From: Phallusia mammillata
Taxonomy: Eukaryota; Chordata; Ascidiacea; Phlebobranchia; Ascidiidae
NCBI GenBank assembly: GCA_003260075.1
Contig: QLIY01000521.1
Location: 1 to 64,000, forward strand
Reading direction: 5' to 3'
Length of the DNA: 64,000 bases
Shown here: piece by piece, positions 46,201 through 58,746 of the stretch
Layout: each line of letters opens with the position of its first letter
Position numbering within the stretch: the stretch's first letter is position 1
Notes under the pieces: model-generated
What the model saw: the letters and a program-made list of their open reading frames with translations, nothing else
What the model was told of the DNA's origin: nothing
The model's database searches: none
Program-made: the position numbers and the translations under genes

Positions 46201-49200
46201 GGACCGAAAGTCTACCATTAGAGGGCAGTGCTACACGAGAGACGATCACTGATTTGATTGCTGACACTGGTTACTTGTTGAGATCTAAAATTACGTGGGT
46301 ATTGTAGAAAATAACTTGATTTGAGTGTTTCTAACTTGCGTTGCTGTTGGACATGAAAAACAAAATGAATACCAATTTGTATTACATTATAGTAAGTCTT
46401 GATTATGCAACGTTGCCAGCTTGGTAGTACTCAAAGTGAGACCTGTAAAGCAGTTTATAACCACAAAAAAGCAGATGATCTATGCTAATGGTTGCCAAGG
46501 TCCTGCGACCCAAATTACATGAAAGCAAGGAATTGTGGCCATCGTAGTATTGACTTCTGGGACATATGGAAAGCTGAATTTTTACTGCCAATCTTTGCTA
46601 CAAACTCACAGTTTCTACGCGTTAAAAGCCTATAGTACAACTGTGACGTAAGAAACTAGCATTGATAAAACTATTAGGAGCCATAAAACCAACGTATCGC
46701 AAAAATTATGATACTTAAGAACACAAACATTTTTCCTTGGTGTACGTTGAGTCTCTTGGTTTACATGAACACATTTACATTTTTGCGACGGTTCTTAAAT
46801 GGGCGGTCTTGGTCTTACAAAGCACTTTTGTGTCACGACCCACTATTTGCAGACCCCAGCCACTCTGTTCAAATACAATGATCCAAATACAACAAAATTT
46901 GCAACATTTGGCCTGCTTTATAATTTTACTGTCCAGTGTTTTGCCAGATAATTTTAGGCAATACGTTGAAAATTTGTCAAAAACAGTTTCCGTAATTTTT
47001 CGAACCATTGATCCAAATAATTTTTTTTGCACAGTCCAAACTTATTTCTAAAACCTATAACGTCACAGTTACGTCACGGGAAGAGTAGCAGAGTCCAATC
47101 AACAGGTGGAGGCAGACACGTTGAGGGGAAGACCCAACTCCCCAACCAACGTTACAATCAAGGGTGAAACACCTGATGGGGTAATCTGCTGGAACACACC
47201 CATTTCACAAGACGACTCCTCGGATATTATCGAATACGTTATTGAGGCTAGGCAAGTATTCTGAATACTTATTTCTGACTACCCAACACCGGTTTTCGTA
47301 TTTGGACTAAACGTTAAAAATGTGTTTTTTTACCTTATTACGTTGACTGCCAAGGGATATTCCTATGTTGTGCTCAAATTTGCCAAATATGTTTTAGTGG
47401 CGTTCTGAAATCAGAGAGTCGAACTATTGGTGCCATGCTATGAGTTAACTCGTAGGTAACATGCTGGTGTAGGGTGTCTCGGTGTTGCCACAACGCATCC
47501 ACGACTTTAGTTCCAGACGCCAACTCGTTTTAACCGCGTTACAATCAAATAAGTCTACTACTCGTAGTTGGCAGTCAACGTGTTAAATAATATGAAATAC
47601 GATTTTCTTGTCTGACACACACTATTAGTTTGGTAAATTTCAGTATTTAAGCTCAGTAACTTACAAACTGAGTGTGTGCATTTGTAACTAGTTAAGATGA
47701 ACATAAATTCATAACTTTGATCAGCCCTGAAGCGTCGATGCAAATCAGCTATCATGGCACAAATCACAGTACAGGCCCATTGAATGCGTCATACCGAATT
47801 ACCCGGATATCAAGCATTCTCACAAGGCAAGGGCTAGAAAAATCGAGCCTGTGGTAGGATTCGAACCGACGGCTTGAGTCTTTCCGGTACTCGCGTTTTA
47901 CCAACTGAACGACACGGAAATGCTTGGTGACCGGCTTGATTGGGTACTACGCCTTCAATGGGCTTGGCGTACTATGATTTGCATTAGAAATTGCTGGCCT
48001 AGCAACTTTAACAACACAAGAACAATATGTTTAGTATCGTGTTGAAATGAATGTAAAACTAACTGGGACATTTGCGTCTTCAAAACGATAAAAATATGGC
48101 AAATTTAGATTTAGTAATCCTTTTCACCACAGTTTTTATTAAACAATAAATTACTACATAGGAACCGCTCAAGTCCTGACAGTCATCGAGAACTTTTCGG
48201 CGAATGGAGACAAGTAACAGTTGTAAATGTGAGAGCGGAAAGACAATGGTTCATCACCAATCTTACACAAGGAGACTGGTATGAATTCAGGGTGCGTATG
48301 TGTCTGTTTTTACAGGGACGAACAATTGAATATTCTGAAATGATCATATGTTAGTTTGGTCATTTGTTCAAATTTTTTTTTTAGTTACTTTATGACAACA
48401 CTATTTTCTTTTGTTTATTTTATTTTTTGTTTGGGCCAAAACGATGTTTTTTGTTGCCTTGTTTTGGTCAAAAAGAGTGGTTTAAATTTTAAATCGTGCG
48501 GTTTGTAACTCCTTTACAACTGTGTAAAAAATATTTACTCTTTTCTGCCACCAGGTGTACGCAGTGAACGGCGCCGGACGAGGGGACACCAGCGCCGTTA
48601 CGTCACCGTACCAGTTTACACTCCCGATCGACAGTAAGTAAAAATACGCGCGGATTTGTGAAAATAACTAAAAACACCAAATTCTAGACTAGAGGCATAG
48701 ATTGTAAGTACTTGCCTTGTTGACTTACTGTCACTTGACACCAACATGACATAATCTACACTATTTTTACGGGTACAGCTACTAACACTGGAATTTGGCT
48801 GGCGACCGGTTTGGTAGGTGGCGCAACGGAGCATGGGCGTTTATGGTGCTGACTCAGCAATCATTCTTACCATAAACCCAAATTGCTGAGTCAGCACGAT
48901 AAACGCCTATGCTCCGTTGCGCCACCTACCAAACCGGGCGCCAGCCAAATTCCAGTGTTAGTAGTTCTACCATTTTTACGTTTTGAAAAATTGATGACAA
49001 CTAAAGAGATAAATCCATAACTTGTGTTATAGTCAATATTAAGGTTTGTGTGTTTTTAAAATAACTATGTTGTTTTTCCAGATAGCAGATACAAATGGAT
49101 TGTAATAGGATCATCTGTAGGAACAACTTTCTTTGTTTTAATCATCATTCTCGCATTCGTATGTAAGTATTTTAACACAACCATGCAAAACGTTACGTAC

Positions 49201-52200
49201 TTCAAATAACTCAAGCTTGTGACGTCGTAATGAAAAATGCTACCTTTCGGCATTTGGCAAATTAAGCGAATGTAGTCGACGCCACGGCTCACTGCGCGAA
49301 GCTCGTTCGTTAGCCCGCTTTGTTTTGTAATACAGCAGAATCCGGTTATTCGCAATTCAAATTTGACGAGCATTTTGTCTCGTTTATCCGGAATCCTTTT
49401 CTTAACCAATAAGAGGCAAGAATTTGAAAACGTCCCGATAAAATGAATTACCAAAAAAGCGGATTGTGATTAACCGGATCATTTCCTCAAAAATAATACA
49501 CAACGATAAGGACTAACAAAAGCCTCCCGATTAACCGGGTTGGCCTAAACCAGCGGTTCTCGATCTTTTTTGACGAATTTCCCGCTGAACAATTCCAAAA
49601 TACGTCTTAGATGGATGCTAAAAGTATAGTAGATGCTAAACCATGCACAGATTTAAATTGTTTTTTTATCGCCTTCAAAGGTTATATTGCCAGACCTCAG
49701 GTGTCTATTTACAAACCACTTGAACAAGATGAAATTCCTCCCCGGTTGGGAACCACTAGCCTAAACTAAAGTAACTGTTGTGATGTGTAGGTTACAAGTG
49801 CAGTATAACAAGGCGACGAAAACGAATCAAGAAACAGCTTCCTGGCGAAATCACGGCCATTCACATTAACTATGGCATGGATATGGAATTAGCACAGATA
49901 CGGCATATGACAAGTCTTGCAATGGCGGCGGCCAGCAACGGTGGAAGGATAAACTTGCCTGACAACTACATGAAGAACCTCCCTCTATTTCCACGGGATA
50001 AACTTGCACTTGATACTTTACTAGGAAGTGGAGCTTTTGGCGAAGTAAGTATTGAAAATTGCTTGCTGGTCAAAATAGTATCGTAAAGAAAGCTTATTTT
50101 ATATAAAGCATCTAGCCAATAACTGATAAGCTACAGACAGTGCACACTGTTTCGACCTAAAAAGTCTCATAGGTGCCATTGGTGACGAGAAACGGCTTAT
50201 CTCTTGTCACCAGCAGAACTGGTGAGAATTTATCGGTCGAAACAGTGCGCTGTCTTACTCTAAAACTTATTTCGTTTTTACTGTTTTATTATGTTTGTTT
50301 GATGTTTGCTTGGCAACGGGAGCATTGTGTAATCAAAGTTTTACCGTAACTAACAAATGTACAACATAAACTAGTATTACATATTATTGGACACTATTTG
50401 CAAACTAAGCCAACAGTTTGAATTACCAAGTCTCAACTTGGCTGTTGTCTAGAAGTTTTAAGTATAATGTGGGGCGTATTGAGAAATATTTAAACCATAA
50501 AGAATATCAGTAAAACATATTTAATTGTGCTGAAAGATTTTTGTTTCGCAAACGCGTTATTTGTGTAACCAATCTCCAAGTCCCAAAGAGAACAAGCGTA
50601 TTTCTGTGACATAAAACTTAAAAGTCATCATCCATATAAGACAAGACAAATCATCAGTACACAAAATCCTTTCCAAGAGTTCCAAGGGAACAAAAAACAT
50701 TTCTGTGATATATACAACACTTAAAAGTCTTTGTCCATTCAAGGCAGGGGTGTGCAACCTTTGTTACTGTAGGGCAAATTATAAATGTCAAAATTGGATC
50801 GAGGGCCGCACATGTGCGTCACACAAAGTGATTTTGCTTTGTTTCTTACCAAATATGCTTAACTACAAGTATAATTCGTATTTGATTCTAGCCACATTTT
50901 GCCAGATCGCAGAAAACTAGCACCAGGCGCATTAATCAGCTCAAAAATATATAATAATTGGACTCGTTTGCCAGTACTTTTGAAATCCAAGCGTCTCTGC
51001 GGGCCACACAACCTTCAATGAAGGGCCGCAGGTTGCCCACCCCTGATTTAAGGCAACAAAATCCGGTGTACAAATCCCTATTCAAAGTCACTAAAAGACG
51101 AAACAAATTTTTGAAAAAAATATAACACTTAAAAGTCATCATCTATTTAAGACAAGGCAAATCTGTACACAAATCCCTACCCCAAGTCCCAAAGAGAACA
51201 AAAACAGTTCTATGATGCAAGCGCTTAAATATCTATTGCCTATTAATAACATTCCGGTTTTTACGTTTGTCATGACAGGTGTACAAAGGAATAGCGATTG
51301 ACATAAGAGGTGGAGAAGCTGGAATCGAATACCCAGTAGCAGTAAAAACTTTGAAAGATGGGGCAAGTGACAGTGAAAAGTGCGAGTTTCTCATGGAAGC
51401 TTACTTTATGAGGTAAACACTGCAAATGTTTCATCCATATCGACCGAATTTTGGATTTGATTTATGTTTAGTTATTTAAACATGAACAACCCCTAGAGAA
51501 CATAGTAGTCTTTGGTTAATGTCTTTTGTTTTTATTTAACTTATAGTTTAATCAAAAACAAATTTGTGTTAAAGAATACAGACGAGTTCGGTATATCGCA
51601 TAATCGACTGAATTGCGTAAGGATCGTGGAATCGTAGCCTGTATTACAAAGTAAACTTCGGTTAATCCGGATATGTTTGGACCAAAACAATTGTCCAAAT
51701 TAACTGATGTCGATTAGTTCAAGTCTTACCACATTACAAATCATTTGTAGCTCAAGTTTTGTCCGAATTAGGCGAGGATCCGGATCAACCGAATCCGGGC
51801 TAACCAACGTTTACTGTACTAGTTAAGAAAAACGTCTTCTAACTATTATAATCCATTTAATCGCGTTATAAAGCTCGTCGATGTACTCGATGTACAGCTC
51901 TGTAGCAGTTGTTTATGAAACTACATGTATATTGTCCATATTTTTCAGTTTATTTGATCATCCCAACATCATTTCACTTCTGGGAGTCTGTCTTGATAAC
52001 GAGCCTCAGTTTCTGATCCTTGAACTTATGGAGGGAGGTGACTTACTAAAGTATCTGCGGCAAGCTCGCCAAACTCAAGTGAGTGGAGTCCTCAAGTCAA
52101 AATAAAACAAATTCTTCTTCTAGTCGACGTATTCGTCTTACAACAAACTGTTTAAAATTTCTTTAGTGCATAGAGCTAAAAAGGACTCTTAGGTTTACAA

Positions 52201-55200
52201 CTATTTTTCTATGTGTAGTTTACAATACTGCATTGTTCATGTTTTGAAAAGCCCAACTATAATTTTGATTTTTCAACTGTAATGAATTTTATTGGTTTTT
52301 TTGGTCAAGCTTTTTTTAAATGTGTAACTCGTACTTCCAGATGCTTTCGGCTAAACTTCACATGATGGATTTACTCGATATTTGTCTCGATCTTGCCGCT
52401 GGGTGTCAGTATTTGGAGACGCAACATTTTATTCACAGGTAAATCTTGACTAAGTGTTCTGAGGCACCTGACTCACATAGAGACTTAAAATACACTGTTT
52501 TGGATTCGTGTTCGGTACCGTCCTGGGGTAAACTTTTAAGGATAAAGATTTCGCCTTAATTACGAAAGCCGGAAAGAATCCTGTCGTGGGCTCAAATCCC
52601 ACCGCGGGCTAGATTTTTCTAGCCTACGTCTTGCATATGGGAATGCTTGGTAACAGGCTGATTCGGTATGACGCCTTCAATGAGCCATCAGTACTATATG
52701 ATTTATGTAAGAGTGTGCCGTGATCGCTGGTCTGCATGAACGGTTTAGGGAAGATCCCATTTATGATTATATGTTCATCTCAACTGATACTGGTCAATCT
52801 GGCGATCCCCTACTACGGAACTGGCATGTGATGCAGCATACGAGGGAGGCAACGGTGCTTGTGGTTCGACTTTCGGCGGGCTCGCTGCTGAGCCTGTGTA
52901 GCTCAGGTGGTAGAGCTTCCGGAAAGGTTCGTGTCGTTGGTTCAAATCCCACCACAGGCTAGAATTTACCCTATGCCTTGCGATATGGCAATGCTTGCGA
53001 GAACACCTTGATTCGGCGTTCTGTATGGTTTATAACTTATATGATTGCGCCGTGATTGCTCGTCTGCATAAACGCTTAAGCGCTGATCCCAGTTATAAAT
53101 GTGTGTTCCGGGGGGGGGGTATGATTGCGCCGTGATTGCTGGTCTGCATAAACGCTTAAGCGCTGATCCCAGTTATAAATGTGTGTTCCTCTTAACTGAA
53201 CAGGAAAAAACCTTTGTCATTTAGGGACTTGGCCGCCAGGAACTGTCTCGTTTCAACGAAGGCTTTTCGCACCAACAACAGGGTGGTAAAAATCGGGGAT
53301 TTTGGACTCGCGAGAGACATCTACCGGAACGATTATTACCACAAGGAAGGAGAGGGCTTGTTGCCTGTACGCTGGATGGCGCCAGAGAACCTTACACTAA
53401 AGATTTACACAGTTCAGAGCGACGTATGGTAGGTTTAAAGGGAGCAGTAACAATTTAGGGTAAATTTTAAAATGATGACCAATAGGAAAACGCATTAACG
53501 TGGTAAATTATTGCTTAAACACACCTTCCTAGCATTTTCTGTACATTACATTTTGTGTTTGGTAATTTTACAACAATATCTGTCAAGCTTGGTCGTTTGT
53601 AATTGATTTTCATGAGTAGTTTTGTTCAGCTAGTTGTTTTATGTCTGAGGAGGTCACTAAATTCATTGCAAATTTAAGAACGTTCGCAAAATGTTAGGAA
53701 CCTCCCATCTTGTCGGTATTTTCGGTCATTTCATGGTGGTGAAAGTGATTTTGTTTGTAAAATGTTGTTGAATGTACGTCGTTTGTTTTATTGCTTAGTG
53801 GTCAAAGCAAATTTGTTGAAATGAGCGGTGATACTAAACACCATGCAGTAATGCGAAAATTGTTTCGTGGAAAAAATGCCAACGGTTTGGAACTTTGGAC
53901 TACTAGGGTTGGCGTAAGAATTTGGAAGTCAAAAAAATATAAAAATGTAGTGCTATGAACCTTTAGTGCTTCGTTCATACGCTTACATGTGGTACGATGC
54001 GGATTTTAGATGCGACCGAATTCTGCATACGTTTGAACAGGTATTGTGTAACGTTTTCTACCCGTGTTTAGCGAGTTTTACAACATTAAATTATTTTACC
54101 AAACCGAACATTTTTTGTAGACTTACGTTGTGTTTTTAGGATTACACCTAACCTAGATAAAGGCCTCTTACGGTACAAGTTTGGTGTTTGGTCAAATGAC
54201 ACGTAAAGTTTGTAAGTGGTTCAAGTTTTACTTTGGGCCTGTTCCGCCCAAACTGGGCAAAATAATTCCAGCCTCTATGATTTGTTGTTTTTGTGCAACA
54301 CCTCACTTGTCGTAACACCTGAAACTTCTCCCCGGAAATAATTACCGTATCGGTGGCAAAATGCGACTGTTGTGTCCATTTGGTCAGCTGGAAAAACTGG
54401 ACATTCCTTTCTCAACCCCCTTTCCACCAGTAAACATTACAAACTCGTGTAACGCAACCACAAAGGCATGGCAAGCAAAATATTTCCCTAAAACCGGTTT
54501 GCAGTGGACAAAAAAAAACTATTTATAATTTAATGCAGTTTTGCTTTAATTTTGCCTCGTTTAACAATTTTAACAATTATTCGGTTCTCCTTTAAATAGG
54601 TCCAAAATCTTGTGAATTTTTTTGAAGTCTTTTCAAGGGTAATTTGCGTGCCCGGAAATGGGGGCTGGGTTTCAAATAACCAGGGTAGGGGTACTAATAA
54701 GTGGGGCTGGTCACGCAGGGTTAAAGGGGTAATCATCTACCGATTGACCGGTATGTGAGGAAGGGTCAAACCATGAGTGACCGTTTCCACTGTGGCGTGC
54801 ATGTTAATGGATAGAATGTGGTTTTTGCAACATTAGATGGACAGTCTGTGGTCAGTGCACGAAAACACATGGTAAAGATTTTTCACAGGCTAAATGACGA
54901 GTGTATACGCTTCTTTGGATTAGTGATTTTAAACATATTTTATAATCGCCACATTGAAAGGATGTGCTTTGTGGATAATTCACACCTTTTCAAAAAATTC
55001 ACACTACAGTTCTGCATCATAGACAGATGACGTCATAGGACAAAAAAGTAATAATCTAATAACACATCGAAATGTCAAGTTACCCATTCGGGAGTATGTG
55101 ATCCCAATTTACACCTTGATGGGTAAAAATACCGTTGACGTTTTTATGTAATGGACAAGCCAAATTTAAGGATTTAGTGGTGCTACATTGTAGAGTAAAA

Positions 55201-58200
55201 GACACTATAGGAAACAGCCAATAAACACGTCTTACACGACAGGGGGGGGGGATACCGTTGACGTTTTTATGTAATGGACAAGCCGAATTTAAGGATTTAG
55301 TGGTGCTACATTGTATAGTAAAAGACACTATAGGAAACAGCCAAAAAAACACGTCTTATACGACAAACTAGCCAGCAAACAGTAAAACGTCTAACTGTTG
55401 ATGAAACCGGTTTTCTTTCAATTTGCCATAGTATTTTTTTCAAAAAAAATCAGAATAGCCATTCGTTTAATCGTTGCAACACAAGTGTTGAAAAAAATCC
55501 CTGTCAAAAACCAAATACAGTATTAGTTATTTTATTTTAGCGTATTTTTGCAAATGTTACCCTTACCACAAATGCTACCCTTATTTACCACAAAAAATCG
55601 TTTGTTCGCAAAATGGCGCCGAAACTCTTCAGCAATTTGGAACGCCGGGGGGGGGGTCCCGGTCAAAAACCAAATACAGTATTAGTTATTTTAGCGTATT
55701 TTTACAAATGTTACCCTTACCACAAATGCTACCCTTATTTACCACAAAAAGCGTTTGTTCGCAAAATGGCGCCGAAACTCTTCAGCAATTTGGAACGCCC
55801 TGTTCTTGTAACATTCCCACAATCTTCCAAGTCTTTACAAACTTCAACAAAAACTCCAAAACAAGCCCATCATTGTTTGGCGCTTTTCCTAGCATTCCCA
55901 ACTCCTCACGCAAGCACGATTTATCCCAGATGAGTGTGTTATAGACGGGCGCAACCATCCGTGACAAAACAAGGGGCCGCGAAAGTGGGGTCAAGGGTCA
56001 TGACGCCGATGACGCTTCGTACAAAGCCGAGCTTTTTCATTAACATACCTGACGAAAGACGAGCTTAACTGCCTTGGCAAGAAAAAGTTGCTAAGTCAAG
56101 TCGCTGGGTTCTGTAGCGCATAGATTTTCTAAACCTTTTTTCTCACTTTGCCCCGCAGATTTTGGTTGTAAACTTTACCCTCAAGTTCATTAACATTTAC
56201 CCTGAAGTGTTTATTTGGTATACCTATCGAATTGTTGCCAACATTTACTTAGCCTCAAAACATTTCAAATTTACCCAATATTTTTAACCCCGTTGGGTGT
56301 AAATTTACCACACTTAAATTTCGCACACGCTACGCAACAAAATTTTACTTACCCTCAAACATTTTAAATTTACCCAAATTTTTTAGTCCTTGGGTGTAAT
56401 TTTATCGCCGGTTTGAGAACCTCTGATGTAGTGCGTAAACAAAACTTTCGGTTTGAAGCAGAATCACATAAACGTGGCATGTGCTTCAAGCTGGTTATGT
56501 ATCCAGCGTAGCCTAAACGGCGTGAATAAAAGGCATCAATTGGATGTAATACACTTACCATTACTTCCAAATAAAAATTGGCTGAAATTTGTCAGCTGAA
56601 AAGCTGGCTAAAAAAAATGTATATCAACCAATGTATGTGTCGCTTTTTAAATTCAGAAGTCAGTAAAAACGGGGGGGGGGGCATACCATTACTTCCAAAT
56701 AAAAGTTGGCTGAAATTTGTCAGCTGAAAAGCTTGCTAAAAAAAATGTACATCAACCAATGTATGTGTCGCTTTTTAAATTCAGAAGTCAGTAAAAACGG
56801 TTGCTCCATTTTTTTCGTAAGAAAGATGCCAAATGTGCAACTAATGGTTAAAAACGGCATCAACCGAGATTTCCTCTTTGAGCAGTGCAGGAAACACATG
56901 CAACACGACCCACTGACTTTCTGAGGGTTTACCAGGTTCCGTAACATCAATAATTCCGCGCTAACGGCTCCACATCAATAAGAGACCATTTATTTTATTC
57001 AAAACCGCAGTGTTTAGGGTTTTATAGGACAAATGCAGCATTTGAAATGAATACGCATTTGTAAAACGTTTAATCCAAATACTAGATCTTATAGGTCGAA
57101 ACAGTGTGCACTGCTTACTTATGTTCTAGAACATTAGCTAATGCCCCCATGCCTTCATATTACTTTGTAAATACCCTAGCAAATTCACGCAATATACATA
57201 ATTACGAAACAATAAGACAAAAAATTGGCACCAGAAAAGGTTGAACGTTTGTGCAGGTATCTTTAAATTTAGGCGGAATTGTTGAACATATTTGCGCATA
57301 CGTATATATGTAAGTAAAAATCATTTAGTTGAGCGTTTTGGCGCCATTTTGTTTTTGACTTGATTCAAATCGGGGGGGGGGGAGTGTGCACTGCCTACTT
57401 ATATTCTAATGCCCCCATGCCTTCATATTACTTTGTAAATACCCTGGCAAATTCACGCAATACACATAATTACGAAACAATAAGACAAAAAATTGGCGCC
57501 AGAAAAGGTTGAACGTTTGTGCAGGTATCTTTAAATGTAGGCGGAATTGTTGAACATATTTGCGCATACGTATTTACATAAGTATTTATACTTTAGTTGA
57601 GCGTTTTGGCGCCATTTTGTTTTTGACTTGATTCAAATCGCCCTGTCAGACCCACAAGCTATTAATAATGCTTAAATTGAACCGCCAAGTCCAGGTATGT
57701 TTAACATTTCCTTAAATTACGTTTCATTGTACAATATACGACAGCACTCATAAAACCAAATTACAAAAAATAGTATTTTTGACTGAGTTGTTTTCTAGTC
57801 ATGTTAATTAACATGCTGGTTATAATAAATAATAACCCAAAATGTGTTGCAGGAAAAAAACGAACTGAATTAATCCTTCTCATAATAAAATGTAACTATG
57901 GAAAAAAACTGATTTTTAAAATTCATTTGTCGAAAATAAAAAAGGATTTGAAATTGTGGGGGGGGGGCAACAATAAATAATAACCCAAAATGTGTTGCAG
58001 GAAAAAAACGAACTGGATTAATCCTTCTCATAATAAAATGTAACTATGGGAAAAAATGATTTTTAAAATTCATTTGTCGAAAATAAAAAAGGATTTGAAA
58101 TTGTATGTTGAAAATATTCTACTTTAAAACACAAACAATACAAAAAGCGTTTTTTTTTCCTTGCTCCAATGTAGCGCTTTCACGTAGGAAAAGATAAATA

Positions 58201-58663
58201 AACAAAAGTGGCACGCCGGGTGGAAAGGCCGATTTCCCGAATGTAAACAACATCAAACGATATGAGGGGATACATCTTGTTCCAAAGGTTAAAAGATCTT
58301 TACCCAGGCCCCCCGTCATTATTGAGGGCATTAACCCTTATTTCTGGCCTGTCATCGTGTTGCGCATGCGCATTTATTACTATGACGTCATCATGTTATT
58401 TAAGGGATAAGACAATGCCATAGAAATTGTAGAGATATTTAGGAGGCACTAACCCCTATTTCTATACGAGCTGTATTTTCGTTGCGCATGCGCATTCGGT
58501 ACTATGACGTCATCGTGTAATTTAAAGGGTAAGACAATACTGAAAAATCTTGGGGGTTCATTTTTGTGACAGTATTGCACGACCCTTAATGGTTTTTGTA
58601 GTGGGGTGCTATTTATTTACTTCGGCCCCTTATGTCTATAACATTACAAAGGGGCCAAACCGT

Positions 58664-58746
<83 letters not shown>

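Larger units (their letters stand above)
37272..48633 (+). other. ROS1: ROS1 ectodomain exons 1-13
   Basis: Exon 1 37272-37335 (signal peptide [16 protein letters not shown]), 2 37412-37467, 3 38451-38571, 4 39115-39225, 5 39465-39599, 6 40723-40949, 7 41453-41597 (other copy 42181-42325), 8 43301-43491, 9 45575-45760, 10 46182-46294, 11 47069-47251, 12 48162-48291, 13 48555-48633. Exons 4-5 look like blades of a YWTD-type propeller. Exons 6-7, 8, 9-10 and 11-13 each give a fibronectin III domain and align with the last four of vertebrate ROS1. Exon 2 is small and exon 3's acceptor (CAAAG) is not the first AG, so those two are less certain. Exon 11 uses a GC donor (AG|GCAAGT). Confidence 0.82.

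Noticed and set aside
52891-52960. Possible functional tRNA gene
   Set aside because: Acceptor, D and T arms look right, but the anticodon stem does not form and the sequence continues into the SINE body shared by other copies.
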